Below the pieces are notes generated by a model. It saw nothing but the letters and a program-made list of their open reading frames with translations. It was not told where the DNA came from and did no database searches. This document shows positions 1 through 8,137 of a stretch of 51,701 bases of DNA, in pieces. Source of the DNA: Ruminiclostridium sp. (GTDB lineage Bacteria; Bacillota; Clostridia; Oscillospirales; Ruminococcaceae). The stretch's first letter is position 1. Every line of letters starts with the position of its first letter. A program made the position numbers and the translations under genes. The stretch covers positions 94,994 through 146,694 of the forward strand of contig JAGBMA010000092.1 of the NCBI GenBank assembly GCA_017635095.1, written 5' to 3'.

Positions 1-426
1 TTTCTGCGCAGATACCTTTATTATAAGGCAGTACGAGCTGCCGAGACGGTAAAGGCACGACGAGCGCACAAGCCCGGTGAGACTGCGGCAGAGCCGGGCG
101 GCACTTCCGAGATCGTCCGTGCGGCACATCAGCGGAGCCGACTTTCGCTCGTTTTCGGGCGGCGGGAGCACGTCTGTGCCGAGGGTAGATACATAAAGCA
201 CACAGCCGCCGTCCTCGGACGGAAATGCTTCAAGAAAGAGCCGTTCTGCGCTGTGGTCGGGAAAGAGAGAGCTTTCGGACTGGAATTTCTTCAGGAAGCT
301 CGTGAGACTGCGCTTCGACTCTGCTGTGCGGGCGCGAAGGCTTTCGCTCCTTATAGCGTAATCCTTCATGTCTTTGCCGGTGAGTGTGATCTTTACGGTG
401 TTTCTGCTAAGTGCGTCATAGTACAT
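1..426 (-). CDS. mecA: MecA-family adaptor protein, 5' part (runs off the window)
   Basis: Reverse-strand frame open from the ATG at 426 to the window edge, 142 residues seen. It begins MYYDALSRNTVKITLTGKDM and contains ERLFLEAFPSEDGGC followed by VLYVS. The family is an adaptor that delivers substrates to the ClpC-ClpP protease (known of MecA). The N-terminal LT..DM pattern and the EAFPS..GGC pattern are what I recognise from clostridial MecA proteins. A GGGGG stretch lies about 7 bases upstream of the ATG as a ribosome site. It is divergent from the Rnf-like operon with only 36 bases between the two starts, so each promoter must overlap the neighbouring gene. The C-terminal half, which binds ClpC in the family, is outside the window. 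Confidence 0.75.
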   Translation of the reverse strand, partial: MYYDALSRNTVKITLTGKDMKDYAIRSESLRARTAESKRSLTSFLKKFQSESSLFPDHSAERLFLEAFPSEDGGCVLYVSTLGTDVLPPPENERKSAPLMCRTDDLGSAARLCRSLTGLVRSSCLYRLGSSYCLIIKVSAQK

Positions 427-462
427 GGAAATGCCCCCAAATATATATTAATAAGGAATAAG

Positions 463-1866
463 ATGTCTGATAATACAAATGAACTGCTGAACAAATTTGA
501 CAGCGATGTAAAGACCTATGAGACGACCGCGGTTAAAAAACAGCGCAAGTCCAAGTCCATATACGGTGACCAGCTAATCTGTCTCACTGCACTCGTGGGA
601 ATGAGCGTGTGGCAGAGCGGCTATCGTGCCCTTGTGATATGCCTCGGTTCCGTACTGGTGTGCATTCTGTCCGATATGATATTCTGCCGCATGACGCGCA
701 AGACTTATAATCCGAAGGATCTTTCGACGATCGCCTCGGGACTTTGCATAGCGCTGATGATGCCAGCGTCCGTGCATTACGGTATCGTTGCGGGCGGAGC
801 GCTTCTTGCGATCGCGGTAAAGCATATTTTCGGCGGAAAGGATAACTATATCTTCAATCCGACCTGCGTTGCTATCGCATTCCTGATAATATGCTTCCCG
901 AACGATATGCTGTCCTATCCCGCTGTCGGCTCAAAGCCGGAGCTGTGGGGAGATGCGGGAGTCCCGCTCGTATCGGGAGTGGAGTTCTATCTGCTCAAGC
1001 TCGGTACCGCGCCTGCCGTGTCTCTCCAGAACATCATGCTCGGCATAACCGCCGGGCCTATGGGAACTACCCAGCTCCTGATCATCGCGGTGTGCGGCAT
1101 ATGCCTGATGCTCAGGCGGTCGCTCTCGCCTCTGGTCACGCTGTTCGGACTTGGTTCTTACTGCGCGCTCACGGTGCTGTTCCCGGTATTCTCGAATATA
1201 GGCGATACCATGCTCATGGAGCTTTCGGGAGGTTACCTGCTTTTCGGTTTCGTTTTTCTTGCAGCCGACCCGCAGACTATGCCAAAGACCGCATTCGGAA
1301 AGATCATGCTCGGTTTCATGATCGGCATTATAGGCTGTCTCTTCCGCCACTTCGGCAAGGTAGAGGGTTCGTTCATCTTCGTAATACTGATAGCGAACGC
1401 ACTTTCTCTGAAGCTCGACGATGTGTGTGCTGCAATAGCAAAGAGAGTCCGTGAAGCTGTAAAGTACCTGAATAAGGATCTCGGACGGTATGAGAAGCTC
1501 AGGAACGAGGCTGAGAACGAATCAAGACCGAAGCTCACCGATACTATGGAAATTATTGTTCCACCGACGAACTACAATATGCCGCCGATAGACAATAAGG
1601 TAACGAAAATAAATCGCAAAAAGACCAATATTATTACAAGATACGCCGATAATCTCCGCATAAAGCGGAAAAAGGACGAGCTCGTCCGCAGAAAACAGAT
1701 CAAAGACGGCGAAAACAGCTACATGAACGCCATGCGCAATATGATAGGGCACAGGAAAGAAAAGGAAGCTGTTCAGAAAACGGAAGAGAAGAAGACCTCC
1801 GTGCTGCATATAATCAAGCAGCCCATGAAGAAGTCTCAGCAGAAAAACAACAAACAGGGTCAGTGA
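463..1866 (+). CDS. RnfD/NqrB-like membrane protein, cofactor motif apparently lost
   Basis: 467-residue polytopic membrane protein of the RnfD/NqrB family. The start chosen is the ATG after AAGGA at 453-457; the frame is open further upstream but without a ribosome site. Family hallmarks are the FNPT helix, the segment LGITAGPMGTT, and LAADPQTMPKTAFGK near the last helices. RnfD carries covalent FMN on a threonine in an (S/T)-(G/A)-A-T motif; the equivalent loop here (around WGDAGVPLVSGV) has no such motif. After about residue 322 there is a 145-residue basic, K/R/E-rich cytoplasmic tail that RnfD proteins normally lack. It is followed at 10 bases by an RnfE-like and then an RnfA-like gene, with no rnfC, rnfG or rnfB beside them. 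Membership in the family is confident; a role in ion-coupled electron transfer is doubtful. Confidence 0.7.
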   Translation: MSDNTNELLNKFDSDVKTYETTAVKKQRKSKSIYGDQLICLTALVGMSVWQSGYRALVICLGSVLVCILSDMIFCRMTRKTYNPKDLSTIASGLCIALMMPASVHYGIVAGGALLAIAVKHIFGGKDNYIFNPTCVAIAFLIICFPNDMLSYPAVGSKPELWGDAGVPLVSGVEFYLLKLGTAPAVSLQNIMLGITAGPMGTTQLLIIAVCGICLMLRRSLSPLVTLFGLGSYCALTVLFPVFSNIGDTMLMELSGGYLLFGFVFLAADPQTMPKTAFGKIMLGFMIGIIGCLFRHFGKVEGSFIFVILIANALSLKLDDVCAAIAKRVREAVKYLNKDLGRYEKLRNEAENESRPKLTDTMEIIVPPTNYNMPPIDNKVTKINRKKTNIITRYADNLRIKRKKDELVRRKQIKDGENSYMNAMRNMIGHRKEKEAVQKTEEKKTSVLHIIKQPMKKSQQKNNKQGQ

Positions 1867-1876
1867 TCGTTGATAT

Positions 1877-2803
1877 ATGGAAAACAGGATCAATCTTAAA
1901 GACGGACTTATAAAACAGAATATGGTATTTATGAGCGGTATGCTCATAGCCCCCGTTATCGCCTGTGCGACCACTCTCATGAAAAGCCTCGCGATATGCT
2001 TTGTCTTTTCCTTTGTTTCGGTGGCGGCTATACTCATATGCCGTTTAATTCCCCGTGCGATAGTATATACTATAAGAGTGACGCTTTACACGATCATAGC
2101 GGCGGTATGCTATATCCCCGCTTCTCTTCTTGCAGGTCTTATCTTCGGCGAGACCGTGGTCAGAGCCGCGGGCGTCTATCTGCCGATACTCATAACAAAC
2201 TCGCTCATTCTCTCAAAGACCGAGACGCGCTTTTATGTCGAGCCCGTGCATCACATGGTCAGAGATGTTTTCTGGTTCGTGATAGGATTTGACGCGGCTT
2301 GTGCAGCCACCGGCCTTTTCCGTGAATTCCTCGCTTCCGGCAGGATCGCGGGTGCGGAAGTACCGATACTGTTCACGATACCGGCGCTTGAGACCACATT
2401 CGGCGGATTTCTTTTCGTCGGTATAGGCGCAGGGCTGTTCCGTGGAGTTTATAACTACCGTAAGGCTCACGCGGCTGCGGCAGAGGACGAGGATTCCCTG
2501 GCGGAGTACGCGGAGGACGTGGGCGAGTTCCTTGTGGGCGGTCATCACTCAAAGGGCGAGCGCGAGAAGATAAGGATATACAAGGCTGCGGTGAAGCGGG
2601 CGCAGAACGAGAACGACCTGCTGGAAATGGAGTTCCTGAGCAACCGCGATGTTCTTGCGGCTTTTGAGGCTATCGTCTCGGAGGGTCAGGAGCTTGGCAG
2701 CGAGTCACAGACGGAGGATACGGCAGATACTGACGCAGAGGGAAGTCAGCCCGATGAGTCTTCGGGTGTGGAAGATGCGGAAAATACGGAGGGTATAACA
2801 TAA
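1877..2803 (+). CDS. RnfE/NqrD-like membrane protein lacking cluster cysteines
   Basis: 308-residue protein: about six membrane helices in residues 10-195, then an acidic cytoplasmic tail of about 110 residues rich in E, D and A. The opening GLIKQNMVFMSGMLIAPVIA matches the RnfE/NqrD start, where the family reads G-L/V-C-P/S-x-L-A-V; the cysteine position is alanine here. The second family cysteine, in the ITNC motif, is serine (ITNSLILSKTE). In Rnf and Nqr these cysteines hold a [2Fe-2S] cluster in the membrane between the D/E-type and E/A-type subunits. Ordinary RnfE is about 200-230 residues, so the tail is an extension. No good ribosome site is visible before the ATG; translation may be coupled to the upstream gene ending at 1866. 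Confidence 0.65.
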   Translation: MENRINLKDGLIKQNMVFMSGMLIAPVIACATTLMKSLAICFVFSFVSVAAILICRLIPRAIVYTIRVTLYTIIAAVCYIPASLLAGLIFGETVVRAAGVYLPILITNSLILSKTETRFYVEPVHHMVRDVFWFVIGFDAACAATGLFREFLASGRIAGAEVPILFTIPALETTFGGFLFVGIGAGLFRGVYNYRKAHAAAAEDEDSLAEYAEDVGEFLVGGHHSKGEREKIRIYKAAVKRAQNENDLLEMEFLSNRDVLAAFEAIVSEGQELGSESQTEDTADTDAEGSQPDESSGVEDAENTEGIT

Positions 2804-2804
2804 A

Positions 2805-3401
2805 ATGGATATATTTCTTAGTATAGTTTCTGCCGCTCTCGCGTCGATATTTCTGCAGAACCTCGTGCTTGAGCGCGCACTTGGCGCAAATGTGCTCCTT
2901 TACGCGTCGCGAAAAAAGGAACACGTTGTGGGGTTTGCGGTCGCGATAACATATACGACGACCATCGCTTCCCCGTTCATATGGACGCTCGATCGGCTTC
3001 TCGGAGATTTTGAGTATTACAGCGTGTTTATGCCGCTTCTGTATGTACTCACTGTATCGGTGATATATATTGTGACCCTTGTGCTGATCTGGAGGTTTTT
3101 CCCGACGCTGTTCAAGTCTCTTCGCAAGTATGTACACCTCTCCGTGTTCAACAGCTCGGTCATAGGAGCACTGTTTCTGTATTCCCAGCAGGGAAATGAC
3201 CTCTTTGCATACATCGGCTACGGTTTCGGAACCGGAATAGGGTTTGTGCTTGCGGCATATCTTTTGTATGCGGCGGCGGACAGACTTAACTCGTCGCTTG
3301 TTCCCGCGGCTTTCAGAGGATATCCCATAATGATAGTATATGTGGGGATCCTGTCCCTTGCGCTTTACGCATTCACGGGATATTCCACTTCGGCAGTGTG
3401 A
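2805..3401 (+). CDS. RnfA/NqrE-like membrane protein lacking cluster cysteines
   Basis: 198 residues, about six membrane helices, the usual length for RnfA. It begins MDIFLSIVSAALASIFLQNL and continues VLERALGANVLLYASRK, which aligns with the RnfA/NqrE pattern FLG-x-C-x-F-L-x-V-S-K-K; the cysteine position is asparagine. The second motif, NC-A-x-x-G, reads NSSVIG, so this cysteine is also replaced by serine. The gene starts one base after the RnfE-like stop with GGAGG about 12 bases before the ATG, so the three genes form one operon. Together D, E and A would form the membrane core of an Rnf-like complex, but without the redox relay. A cation-translocating or scaffold role is possible; this is inference. 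Confidence 0.65.
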   Translation: MDIFLSIVSAALASIFLQNLVLERALGANVLLYASRKKEHVVGFAVAITYTTTIASPFIWTLDRLLGDFEYYSVFMPLLYVLTVSVIYIVTLVLIWRFFPTLFKSLRKYVHLSVFNSSVIGALFLYSQQGNDLFAYIGYGFGTGIGFVLAAYLLYAAADRLNSSLVPAAFRGYPIMIVYVGILSLALYAFTGYSTSAV

Positions 3402-3445
3402 CCTTTGTTCATAACGCATTCCGCATAAAATAAAGGAGAATGGCT

Positions 3446-4768
3446 TTGGATAAGCGCAGATATTACGGAAGAAAGATAAAAAAGACCAAAAATCTGTATC
3501 GCAGGAAAAGATCTGCGGGACAGAAGGTTTTTGGTACTGTAATGCTGGTCATCGCGTTGTCGGCGATAGCCTTTCTTGGGTTCTGCATCGGAAAGCCGCT
3601 TCTCGATTATATAGGAAGCATAGGAAAGGATCAGCCTGCGGAATGGACGCCGGAGGCTTCGTATAACGCACAGCTCACGGAAAAGCCGGAGGAAAGCACA
3701 GATCCCGCCGCGGACAGCTCCGCGCCGACCCAGGTTCCGGCGGGAAGTGACGCGCCGGCGGACGAACCCGCGGCCGAAGCGACAGCTTCCACCTCTGCCG
3801 CCACATCTGCCCGTGAGACCGTAAGCACCAACCAGCCCCATTCAACTACCGCACAGACCGGTGAAACGGATACTTCGTCCCCGGCAAGCAGCGGCACTCT
3901 CATTGCGTCGGAGGCTCCCGCAAGCGCCCTTTCAAACAGCTCTTCACTGTCTGCCGTGCTCGCGAAGGCGAAGTCCGGCGGGTATAACGCTGTGGTGGTG
4001 CAGTTAAAGGACAGGAACGGATATTTCAGATACAAGACTGCAATAGAAGGAGCCGCCGACAGCGTCCTCGTCACCGGGACCATGACCCTCGAAGAGATCA
4101 TGAAGGTGTTCAGGGAGAACGGGATAGTCCCGATAGCCGAGATCGCGGTACTTTCGGACGAAAAGGGCTGTGAGATGTTCACGGATATGAGCTACAAGTG
4201 CATAGATTCGCCCGCAACATCATGGCTCGACTATTCGCTCTCACCACCGCGGCGCTGGGCAAATCCCGACAGCTCTGCTACCCGCGAGTATTTCGCAAAG
4301 GTCACTGCGGAGCTCATGACGGCAGGATTCGAGAATATACTGCTCACCGACGTGATATTCCCGAACTTCCAGCACTACGACAACGTGTATATTGCAGCCA
4401 AATACTTTGCCCAGGACAGATACAAGCTCCTTTACAATGTCGTCAAGGCGGGGAATATGATAGAAATGAAGGCTTCCGATGTGATCGGAGAGGAGTTCGG
4501 CCGCACCGCGGAAGTGCTCAACGATGTTTCACAGCTCCACGGAAACTCCGTCGCCCTCATAATAAGCCGCTCCGATCTGCCCACCGACGCAGGCTACCCG
4601 GCGGACGCAAAAACACTGGTGGAAACGGTCCTTTCGCTTGCAGCCAAGAAGACCGGTGATCTCAGGATAGTTCCGGTGATCGACAGCTCGGGCTTCGACG
4701 ATGCGGAAAGGGCAAAGATAGCCGGCAGCCTCGGCTCCCTCGGATATGACAGCTATATAATGCGATGA
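3446..4768 (+). CDS. Membrane-anchored putative glycoside hydrolase-like TIM-barrel protein (DUF4015-like)
   Basis: About 440 residues. Order: basic N-terminus with KKTKNLYRRKRSAG, one membrane helix (FGTVMLVIALSAIAFLGF), a linker of about 110 residues rich in P, T, S, A and E, and an extracellular domain from about residue 150. The domain shows AVVVQLKDRNG, VPIAEIAVL, the RWANPDSSATREY segment and an ENILLTDVIFPNF strand, resembling the putative glycoside hydrolase family (DUF4015). The AAAGGAG site at 3432-3438 is only one base from the ATG at 3440 but seven bases from the in-frame TTG at 3446, so I favour TTG, giving a start at (M)DKRRYYGR. It follows the RnfA-like gene by under 50 bases and may share its transcript. 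Substrate unknown. Confidence 0.65.
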   Translation: MDKRRYYGRKIKKTKNLYRRKRSAGQKVFGTVMLVIALSAIAFLGFCIGKPLLDYIGSIGKDQPAEWTPEASYNAQLTEKPEESTDPAADSSAPTQVPAGSDAPADEPAAEATASTSAATSARETVSTNQPHSTTAQTGETDTSSPASSGTLIASEAPASALSNSSSLSAVLAKAKSGGYNAVVVQLKDRNGYFRYKTAIEGAADSVLVTGTMTLEEIMKVFRENGIVPIAEIAVLSDEKGCEMFTDMSYKCIDSPATSWLDYSLSPPRRWANPDSSATREYFAKVTAELMTAGFENILLTDVIFPNFQHYDNVYIAAKYFAQDRYKLLYNVVKAGNMIEMKASDVIGEEFGRTAEVLNDVSQLHGNSVALIISRSDLPTDAGYPADAKTLVETVLSLAAKKTGDLRIVPVIDSSGFDDAERAKIAGSLGSLGYDSYIMR

Positions 4769-4787
4769 TAGGTATTGCCGCCCGTTA

Positions 4788-4816
4788 TTGACAACAGGCG
4801 GCAAATGTGGTATAAT
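4788..4816 (+). promoter_or_regulatory. Sigma-A promoter of glyQS
   Basis: TTGACA at 4788-4793, a 17-base spacer and TATAAT at 4811-4816: a perfect consensus. The leader to the ATG is only about 30 bases, so there is no room for a T-box. Confidence 0.9.
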
Positions 4817-4851
4817 ACAACTCAGTTAATCTGACGAAAGGATACGGCATT

Positions 4852-6228
4852 ATGCAGAATACAGAAAAAACAATGGACAAGCTCGTCGCGCTCTGTAAGG
4901 GACGCGGCTTCATCTACCCGGGAAGCGAGATCTACGGCGGTCTTGCAAATACATGGGACTACGGTCCCCTCGGCGTTGAACTCAAGAACAACATCAAGCG
5001 CGCATGGACAAAGAAATTCGTCCAGGAGAACAAGTACAATGTCGGTCTCGACAGCGCGATTCTCATGAACCCCCAGACATGGGTGGCTTCCGGTCATATC
5101 GGCGGCTTTTCCGATCCGCTCATGGACTGTAAAGAGTGCAAGACCCGTCACCGTGCCGATAACCTCATCGAGGACTTCGACGGCACTAATGTTGCAGGCT
5201 GGTCAAACGAACAGATGATGAATTATATCCGCGATAAGGGCATCAAGTGCCCGAACTGCGGCAAGGCGAACTTCACCGATATAAGACAGTTCAACCTCAT
5301 GTTCAAGACTTTCCAGGGCGTTACCGAGGACAGCAAGTCCGAGCTTTATCTCCGTCCCGAGACTGCACAGGGCATCTTCGTGAACTTCGCCAATGTTCAG
5401 CGCACCACCCGCAAAAAGATACCTTTCGGTGTCGGTCAGGTAGGTAAGTCCTTCAGAAACGAGATCACCCCCGGAAACTTCATCTTCCGCGTGCGTGAGT
5501 TTGAGCAGATGGAGCTTGAATTTTTCTGCAAGCCCGGTACCGATCTCGACTGGTTCCATTACTGGAAGGACTTCTGCAAGAACTGGCTCCTTTCCCTCGG
5601 CATCAAGGAAGAAAACCTGCGTCTCCGTGACCACAGTCCCGAGGAGCTCTGCTTCTACTCAAAGGCGACCACGGATTTCGAGTACCTGTTCCCATTCGGC
5701 TGGGGCGAGCTTTGGGGAGTTGCGGACAGAACCGACTACGACCTCACTCAGCATATAAAGACAAGCGGTCAGAAGCTCGAATACTTCGATCCCGAGACGA
5801 ACGAGAAATATGTTCCTTATGTTATCGAGCCGTCGCTGGGTGTTGAGAGACTGTTTCTCTCGCTTGTCACCGAGGCTTACGATGAGGAGCAGCTTGAAGA
5901 CGGTACTTCCCGCACAGTTATGCATTTCCACCCGTTCCTTGCTCCGTTCAAGGCAGCGGTGCTCCCGCTCTCCAAGAAGCTTGCCGAACCTGCACAGGCT
6001 ATCGCGGACGAGCTCTGTAAGTACTTCCCCGTTGACTACGATGATGCAGGCGCTATCGGAAAGCGCTACCGCCGCGAGGACGAGATCGGAACTCCGTTCT
6101 GCATCACCTACGACTTCGACAGCGAGACCGACAAGTGTGTTACAGTCCGCGAGCGTGATTCGATGCAGCAGGTAAGAATACCGATAGACGATGTAAGAAA
6201 GTATATTGAAGAACGAATATTCTTCTGA
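4852..6228 (+). CDS. glyQS: Glycine--tRNA ligase, single-chain type
   Basis: 458 residues, the length of the homodimeric class II glycyl-tRNA synthetase found in many Firmicutes. It charges tRNA-Gly with glycine in the cytoplasm. Visible marks are [20 protein letters not shown] near the start, motif 2 with the [19 protein letters not shown] stretch around residue 200, [14 protein letters not shown] before it, motif 3 [10 protein letters not shown] around residue 328, and an anticodon-binding domain at the C-terminus ([11 protein letters not shown], then [14 protein letters not shown]). CPNCGKANF around residue 135 is the usual zinc-site-like insert. It has its own consensus promoter and an 11-bp terminator, so it is a one-gene unit. 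Confidence 0.97.
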   Translation: MQNTEKTMDKLVALCKGRGFIYPGSEIYGGLANTWDYGPLGVELKNNIKRAWTKKFVQENKYNVGLDSAILMNPQTWVASGHIGGFSDPLMDCKECKTRHRADNLIEDFDGTNVAGWSNEQMMNYIRDKGIKCPNCGKANFTDIRQFNLMFKTFQGVTEDSKSELYLRPETAQGIFVNFANVQRTTRKKIPFGVGQVGKSFRNEITPGNFIFRVREFEQMELEFFCKPGTDLDWFHYWKDFCKNWLLSLGIKEENLRLRDHSPEELCFYSKATTDFEYLFPFGWGELWGVADRTDYDLTQHIKTSGQKLEYFDPETNEKYVPYVIEPSLGVERLFLSLVTEAYDEEQLEDGTSRTVMHFHPFLAPFKAAVLPLSKKLAEPAQAIADELCKYFPVDYDDAGAIGKRYRREDEIGTPFCITYDFDSETDKCVTVRERDSMQQVRIPIDDVRKYIEERIFF

Positions 6229-6235
6229 TAAAACG

Positions 6236-6267
6236 ACCTCCGGAGACAGGATCTCCGGAGGTTTTTT
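6236..6267 (+). terminator. Rho-independent terminator after glyQS
   Basis: ACCTCCGGAGA at 6236-6246 pairs perfectly with TCTCCGGAGGT at 6252-6262 around a 5-base loop, followed by six T. On the reverse strand the stem is followed by TCGTTTTAT, so it may also end the deacetylase transcript. Confidence 0.9.
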
Positions 6268-6295
6268 GTTCGGTCAATGTCTGTGGAAAGAGAGA

Positions 6296-7333
6296 TCAGA
6301 CATCGGCGCCCACTTCGTAGCCCTGACTGCGCCAGTAGTCTATCAGCGGTCCGAGGATCTCCGCGTTGGTTTCGGATACCGCGTGAAGCAGGTAAATACC
6401 GCTGTGAGTGGAATCCTTGATCTTTGCGAGAGCTTCCGCCGGGTCGGTATGGACGCTTGTGTCCCAGTCCGCGTATGCAAACGACCAGAAGAGGCTCGTA
6501 TAGCCGAGGTTGTGGATATCGTCAAGGGTGCGTTCGGAGAACTCGCCTTTCGGGAACCTGAAAAGCGTCATCTCATATCCGAATTCGTCAAGAACGTACT
6601 GATGAAGCTTTGTAACGTCCGCCCAGACCTCTTTCTGGGTAAGGTCGGGAAGGGACGGGTGCGCCCATGTGTGATTGCCGACGACATGACCTTCATCTAT
6701 CATTCTCTGCACAAGCTCGGGTGCGGTCCTGCAGTAATCATATGTCACGAAGAATACAGCTTTTACGCCTTTTTCGCTCAGTGTATCGAGAATTTGTGCA
6801 GTATAGCCGTTTTCGTAGCCCTCATCGAAAGTAAGACAGATCTTTCCGTCGGAAGCGAGGAACTTCGCGCCGAGAGCACTATACTTTTCCTCCGCCCTTA
6901 CCGCGTCAATGGGGCGGTTCTTGTCGTCGCGCTCCTTGCCGAGCCCCCAGCCGATCTTTTCATTCTTCATGGCTGTTCTGCCGATGTAGGACGAGGCAAA
7001 AGCCGCCTCGTCTGTTACTATGGGACCGTCCTTGATGTCCTTGTCGGAAACTATGCCGCTGTCCGTGACATCGGAGGGTCTGGTGTCGTCCGTTATCCGG
7101 TCAGGCTCGTTTTCGGCTGTGTCGGCTGTTTCACCGTGGTCGGTGACTATTCCGTCCCTGCCTGCCTCATATTCGCCGTCGTCCATGGTCCCCGCAGTGG
7201 TTGTGGTGGAGGACGCAGGGGTATTTGCGGTGGTGCCCGAAGTACCCGCATTTCTGTCCTTGTCCGCACAGCCCGCCAGTGAGAATGTCACAGCGAGGAG
7301 TGCGCATACGAGCAGTGCTGCTTTAAGTTTCAT
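6296..7333 (-). CDS. Polysaccharide deacetylase lipoprotein, PdaA-like (NodB domain)
   Basis: 345 residues. A lipoprotein signal peptide ends at the lipobox LAGC (Cys about residue 21), then a T/S/D-rich linker of about 100 residues and a NodB deacetylase domain from about residue 140. The domain opens LTFDEGYENGYT, close to the TFDxGYENGYT form of PdaA-type enzymes; the zinc-ligand pair is in GNHTWAHPS (H-x3-H), and LFRFPKGEFSE and GIYLLHAVS are further motifs. PdaA-type enzymes remove an acetyl group from peptidoglycan N-acetylmuramic acid; substrate here is inferred. The protein is expected outside the cell, anchored to the membrane. Start ATG at 7333 has GGA 11 bases upstream. It stands alone, with repeat copy A behind its start. 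Confidence 0.88.
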   Translation of the reverse strand: MKLKAALLVCALLAVTFSLAGCADKDRNAGTSGTTANTPASSTTTTAGTMDDGEYEAGRDGIVTDHGETADTAENEPDRITDDTRPSDVTDSGIVSDKDIKDGPIVTDEAAFASSYIGRTAMKNEKIGWGLGKERDDKNRPIDAVRAEEKYSALGAKFLASDGKICLTFDEGYENGYTAQILDTLSEKGVKAVFFVTYDYCRTAPELVQRMIDEGHVVGNHTWAHPSLPDLTQKEVWADVTKLHQYVLDEFGYEMTLFRFPKGEFSERTLDDIHNLGYTSLFWSFAYADWDTSVHTDPAEALAKIKDSTHSGIYLLHAVSETNAEILGPLIDYWRSQGYEVGADV

Positions 7334-7377
7334 GATATATCATTTCCTTTCGGTTTGTCGTGATATTGCATTTTTCA

Positions 7378-7508
7378 ATATGATCTCCCGTTTAACTCAC
7401 CAAAAATGGGTGCAGCGTCACGCTGCCGCAGGTCAAGGGCGCGCAGCCCTTGTGCCGTCTGCAAAGACAGCGCGCAGGCGCTTTGGTGAGTTATCCGCGT
7501 GATCGTAT
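7378..7508. repeat. Four-hairpin intergenic repeat, copy A, inside inverted terminal repeats
   Basis: The core, 7411-7482, folds as four tandem hairpins on the plus strand: GCAGCG-tca-CGCTGC; AAGGGC-gcgca-GCCCTT (with an extra C-G at its base); GTCT-GCAA-AGAC; and AGCGC-gcag-GCGCT. It shares TGCCGC-x-GG, AGCCC, GCCGTCTGC-x-AAGAC and GCAGGCGC with copies at 10114 and 28632. The core is flanked by 27-bp imperfect inverted repeats at 7378-7404 and 7482-7508 (22 of 27 matched, the inner 11 perfect: AACTCACCAAA / TTTGGTGAGTT). It lies between the deacetylase start and the yajC terminator. It may be a mobile miniature element or a conserved RNA fold. Confidence 0.7.
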
Positions 7509-7552
7509 TTTTCAATGCGGTTTTATTATTTCCGCGCGAGCCGTTTTTATGC

Positions 7553-7584
7553 AAAAAAATAACAGACCCGGTGATCGGGTCTGT
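7553..7584 (-). terminator. Terminator after yajC
   Basis: ACAGACCCG and CGGGTCTGT (7562-7570, 7576-7584) pair around GTGAT; read on the minus strand the stem is followed by TTATTTTTTT. Confidence 0.9.
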
Positions 7585-7603
7585 ATCATGGATCAGCAGC
7601 GTC

Positions 7604-7963
7604 TTACTTCTTTATCGTAACTTTCTCAACATCATCGTGAGCAGTGCGGTTCTCGGCGATAGCGGTCTTGAGCACACGAATACGGTTGCGGTCGCTTCCG
7701 GTCTCGACAACTACGGTATCTTCCTGTATGCTGAGCACTCTGCCGATAATGCCGCCGATAGTCACTACCTCGTCGGCTACCTGAAGGCTCTCGCGCATTT
7801 CCTTTTCCTTCTTGGCGCGGTTCTTCTCCGGGCGAATGAGCAGAAAGTAGAATACAACGAGCATAAGCGCAAGCGGAACGATCGTTATGAGCAGTGATGT
7901 AATGTTAAATCCCTGAGCGTTGGGATCTGCTGCTGTGGCAGCCATTAATGTAAAAATGTCCAT
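7604..7963 (-). CDS. yajC: Preprotein translocase subunit YajC
   Basis: 119 residues. An N-terminal segment MDIFTLMAATAADPNAQ precedes one membrane helix (residues about 20-43, ITSLLITIVPLALMLVVFYF), then the family motif LIRPEKNRAKKEKEMR and a small cytoplasmic domain with ADEVVTIGGIIGRV. YajC associates with the SecDF-type accessory complex of the Sec translocase. The start at 7963 is set by AAAGGA seven bases upstream; a longer frame begins at 7999 but overlaps the ribosome site. It has its own promoter and terminator. Confidence 0.95.
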   Translation of the reverse strand: MDIFTLMAATAADPNAQGFNITSLLITIVPLALMLVVFYFLLIRPEKNRAKKEKEMRESLQVADEVVTIGGIIGRVLSIQEDTVVVETGSDRNRIRVLKTAIAENRTAHDDVEKVTIKK

Positions 7964-8002
7964 ATTTACGTCCTTTCTTTTGTGCAATTTTCCTGTCATT
8001 CT

Positions 8003-8031
8003 ATTATACTATATTTTTTTCCTAATTGCAA
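8003..8031 (-). promoter_or_regulatory. Promoter of yajC
   Basis: On the minus strand: TTGCAA (8026-8031), 17-base spacer, TATAAT (8003-8008). Confidence 0.8.
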
Positions 8032-8072
8032 GTATTATTTGCAACAATTTATCGTCATATTTTGCATTCCGC

Positions 8073-8110
8073 AATAACAAAAGTGACAGCGGACACAAAG
8101 CCGCTGTCAC
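8073..8110 (-). terminator. Terminator after ilvE
   Basis: GTGACAGCGG (8083-8092) pairs with CCGCTGTCAC (8101-8110) around an 8-base loop; minus-strand reading continues TTTTGTTATT. Confidence 0.88.
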
Positions 8111-8137
8111 TTTACATTCGGTCATATACTCAACGTA

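Noticed and set aside
4817-4851. T-box leader before the glycyl-tRNA synthetase gene
   Set aside because: The leader is only about 30 bases.
6206-7282. 358-codon frame antisense to the deacetylase
   Set aside because: Overlaps the glyQS terminator and a clear NodB gene; composition typical of a shadow frame.
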